Positions 5,551 through 6,257 of a stretch of 6,257 nt of DNA are shown piece after piece (the stretch's first letter is position 1; every line of letters begins with the position of its first letter). The notes under the pieces are model-generated. The model ran no database searches, was not told the origin of the DNA, and worked only from the letters and a program-made list of their open reading frames with translations. The stretch is taken from positions 1 to 6,257 of the forward strand of contig CAZVVM010000100.1 in the NCBI GenBank assembly GCA_964630635.1, in the 5' to 3' direction. This DNA is from Colimorpha_A sp964630635 (GTDB taxonomy: Bacteria; Bacillota; Clostridia; Oscillospirales; CAG-272). Made by a program: the position numbers and the translations under genes.

Positions 5551-6257
5551 ATGCTTAACACAGAAAAAACAATGGACAAAATAGTCACTCTTTGCAAGGG
5601 CAGAGGTTTCATATTCGCGGGTTCCGAAATCTACGGCGGTCTTGCTAATACATGGGATTACGGTCCTCTCGGAGTCGAGCTTAAGAATAACGTAAAGCGC
5701 GCTTGGTGGAAGAAGTTCGTTCAAGAGAATAAGTATAACGTCGGTCTTGACGCGGCTATTCTTATGAACCCCCAGACCTGGGTAGCATCGGGACATCTTG
5801 CGGGCTTCTCCGATCCCCTTATGGACTGTAAGGAATGTAAGGAGCGCTTCCGCGCTGACAAGCTTATCGAGGATTGGTGCGCTGAAAACAACTACACTCT
5901 TCCGAAGCCCATCGACGCTTTCTCGCAGGAGGAAATGAAGAATTTCGTTGAGGATAACAATATCTCCTGCCCCACCTGCGGTAAGCATAACTTTACCGAC
6001 ATCCGTCAGTTTAACCTTATGTTCAAGACCTTTCAGGGCGTAACAGAGGACGCTAAAAACACCGTTTATCTCCGTCCCGAGACCGCACAGGGTATCTTCA
6101 CAAACTTCGTAAACGTTCAGAGAACGACGAGAAAGAAGCTCCCCTTCGGTATCGGACAGATCGGCAAGTCCTTCCGTAACGAGATCACTCCCGGTAACTT
6201 CATCTTCCGCGTTCGTGAGTTCGAGCAGATGGAGCTTGAGTTCTTCTGCAAGCCCGG
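5551..6257 (+). CDS. glyQS: Glycyl-tRNA synthetase, single-chain alpha2 type, C-terminus cut by window edge
   Basis: Class II aminoacyl-tRNA synthetase that charges tRNA-Gly with glycine in the cytoplasm. 235 residues, about half of the usual 450-500, are visible. The N-terminal part has the family signature GSEIYGGLANTWDYGPLG (24-41) and MNPQTWVASGHLAGFSDP (72-89). Two Cys-x2-Cys pairs (Cys93/Cys96 in DCKECKERFRAD, and Cys140/Cys143 in SCPTCGK) could bind zinc. Further on are YLRPETAQGIF (173-183) and class II motif 2, FRNEITPGNFIFRVREFEQ (208-226), with the ATP-contacting Arg209 and Glu211. This is the eukaryote/archaea-like dimeric form, not the alpha2beta2 GlyQ/GlyS form of proteobacteria. 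The ATG at 5551 is set by AAAGGA 7 bases upstream. It lies 27 bases after the LCP stop and may share its transcript. The anticodon-binding domain is outside the window. Confidence 0.97.
   Translation, partial: MLNTEKTMDKIVTLCKGRGFIFAGSEIYGGLANTWDYGPLGVELKNNVKRAWWKKFVQENKYNVGLDAAILMNPQTWVASGHLAGFSDPLMDCKECKERFRADKLIEDWCAENNYTLPKPIDAFSQEEMKNFVEDNNISCPTCGKHNFTDIRQFNLMFKTFQGVTEDAKNTVYLRPETAQGIFTNFVNVQRTTRKKLPFGIGQIGKSFRNEITPGNFIFRVREFEQMELEFFCKP

Overview
The window looks like a stretch of chromosome from a Gram-positive member of the Bacillota, most likely an uncultured, host- or rumen-associated clostridial (Eubacteriales-type) bacterium. The grounds are a LytR-CpsA-Psr (LCP) cell-wall protein, a single-chain alpha2-type glycyl-tRNA synthetase, a short signal peptidase I with one N-terminal membrane anchor, TTG start codons, strong purine-rich ribosome binding sites and near-consensus sigma-A promoters. 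The lineage is an inference from gene content and style; no 16S or other decisive marker is present.

Layout. Five protein genes fill almost the whole window. On the minus strand, reading leftwards from 1719, an ApgM-family phosphomutase (523-1719) is followed after 20 bases by signal peptidase I (502 to beyond position 1), forming a two-gene operon with an extended -10 promoter at 1753-1781. Further right, also on the minus strand, is a single-gene unit for a GH78 alpha-L-rhamnosidase (1858-4329). It has a near-perfect promoter (4361-4388) and a textbook intrinsic terminator (1811-1848) lying between it and the apgM promoter. On the plus strand, diverging from the rhamnosidase, an LCP-family protein (4522-5523) is followed after 27 bases by glycyl-tRNA synthetase (5551 to beyond 6257).

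How the genes fit together. Four of the five are housekeeping: central or amino-acid metabolism (apgM), protein secretion (lepB), cell envelope (LCP) and translation (glyQS). The rhamnosidase is the accessory element. It lacks a signal peptide, so it should act in the cytoplasm on short rhamnosides or glycosides that have been imported, but no transporter or regulator is visible next to it. There are no RNA genes, insertion sequences, CRISPR arrays or long repeats, and no gene-free stretch exceeds 200 bases.

I found no new multi-gene system. The points most worth a second look are the LCP protein, whose conserved active-site arginines appear largely replaced, and the ApgM homologue, which belongs to a family in which some bacterial members are homoserine kinases rather than phosphoglycerate mutases.
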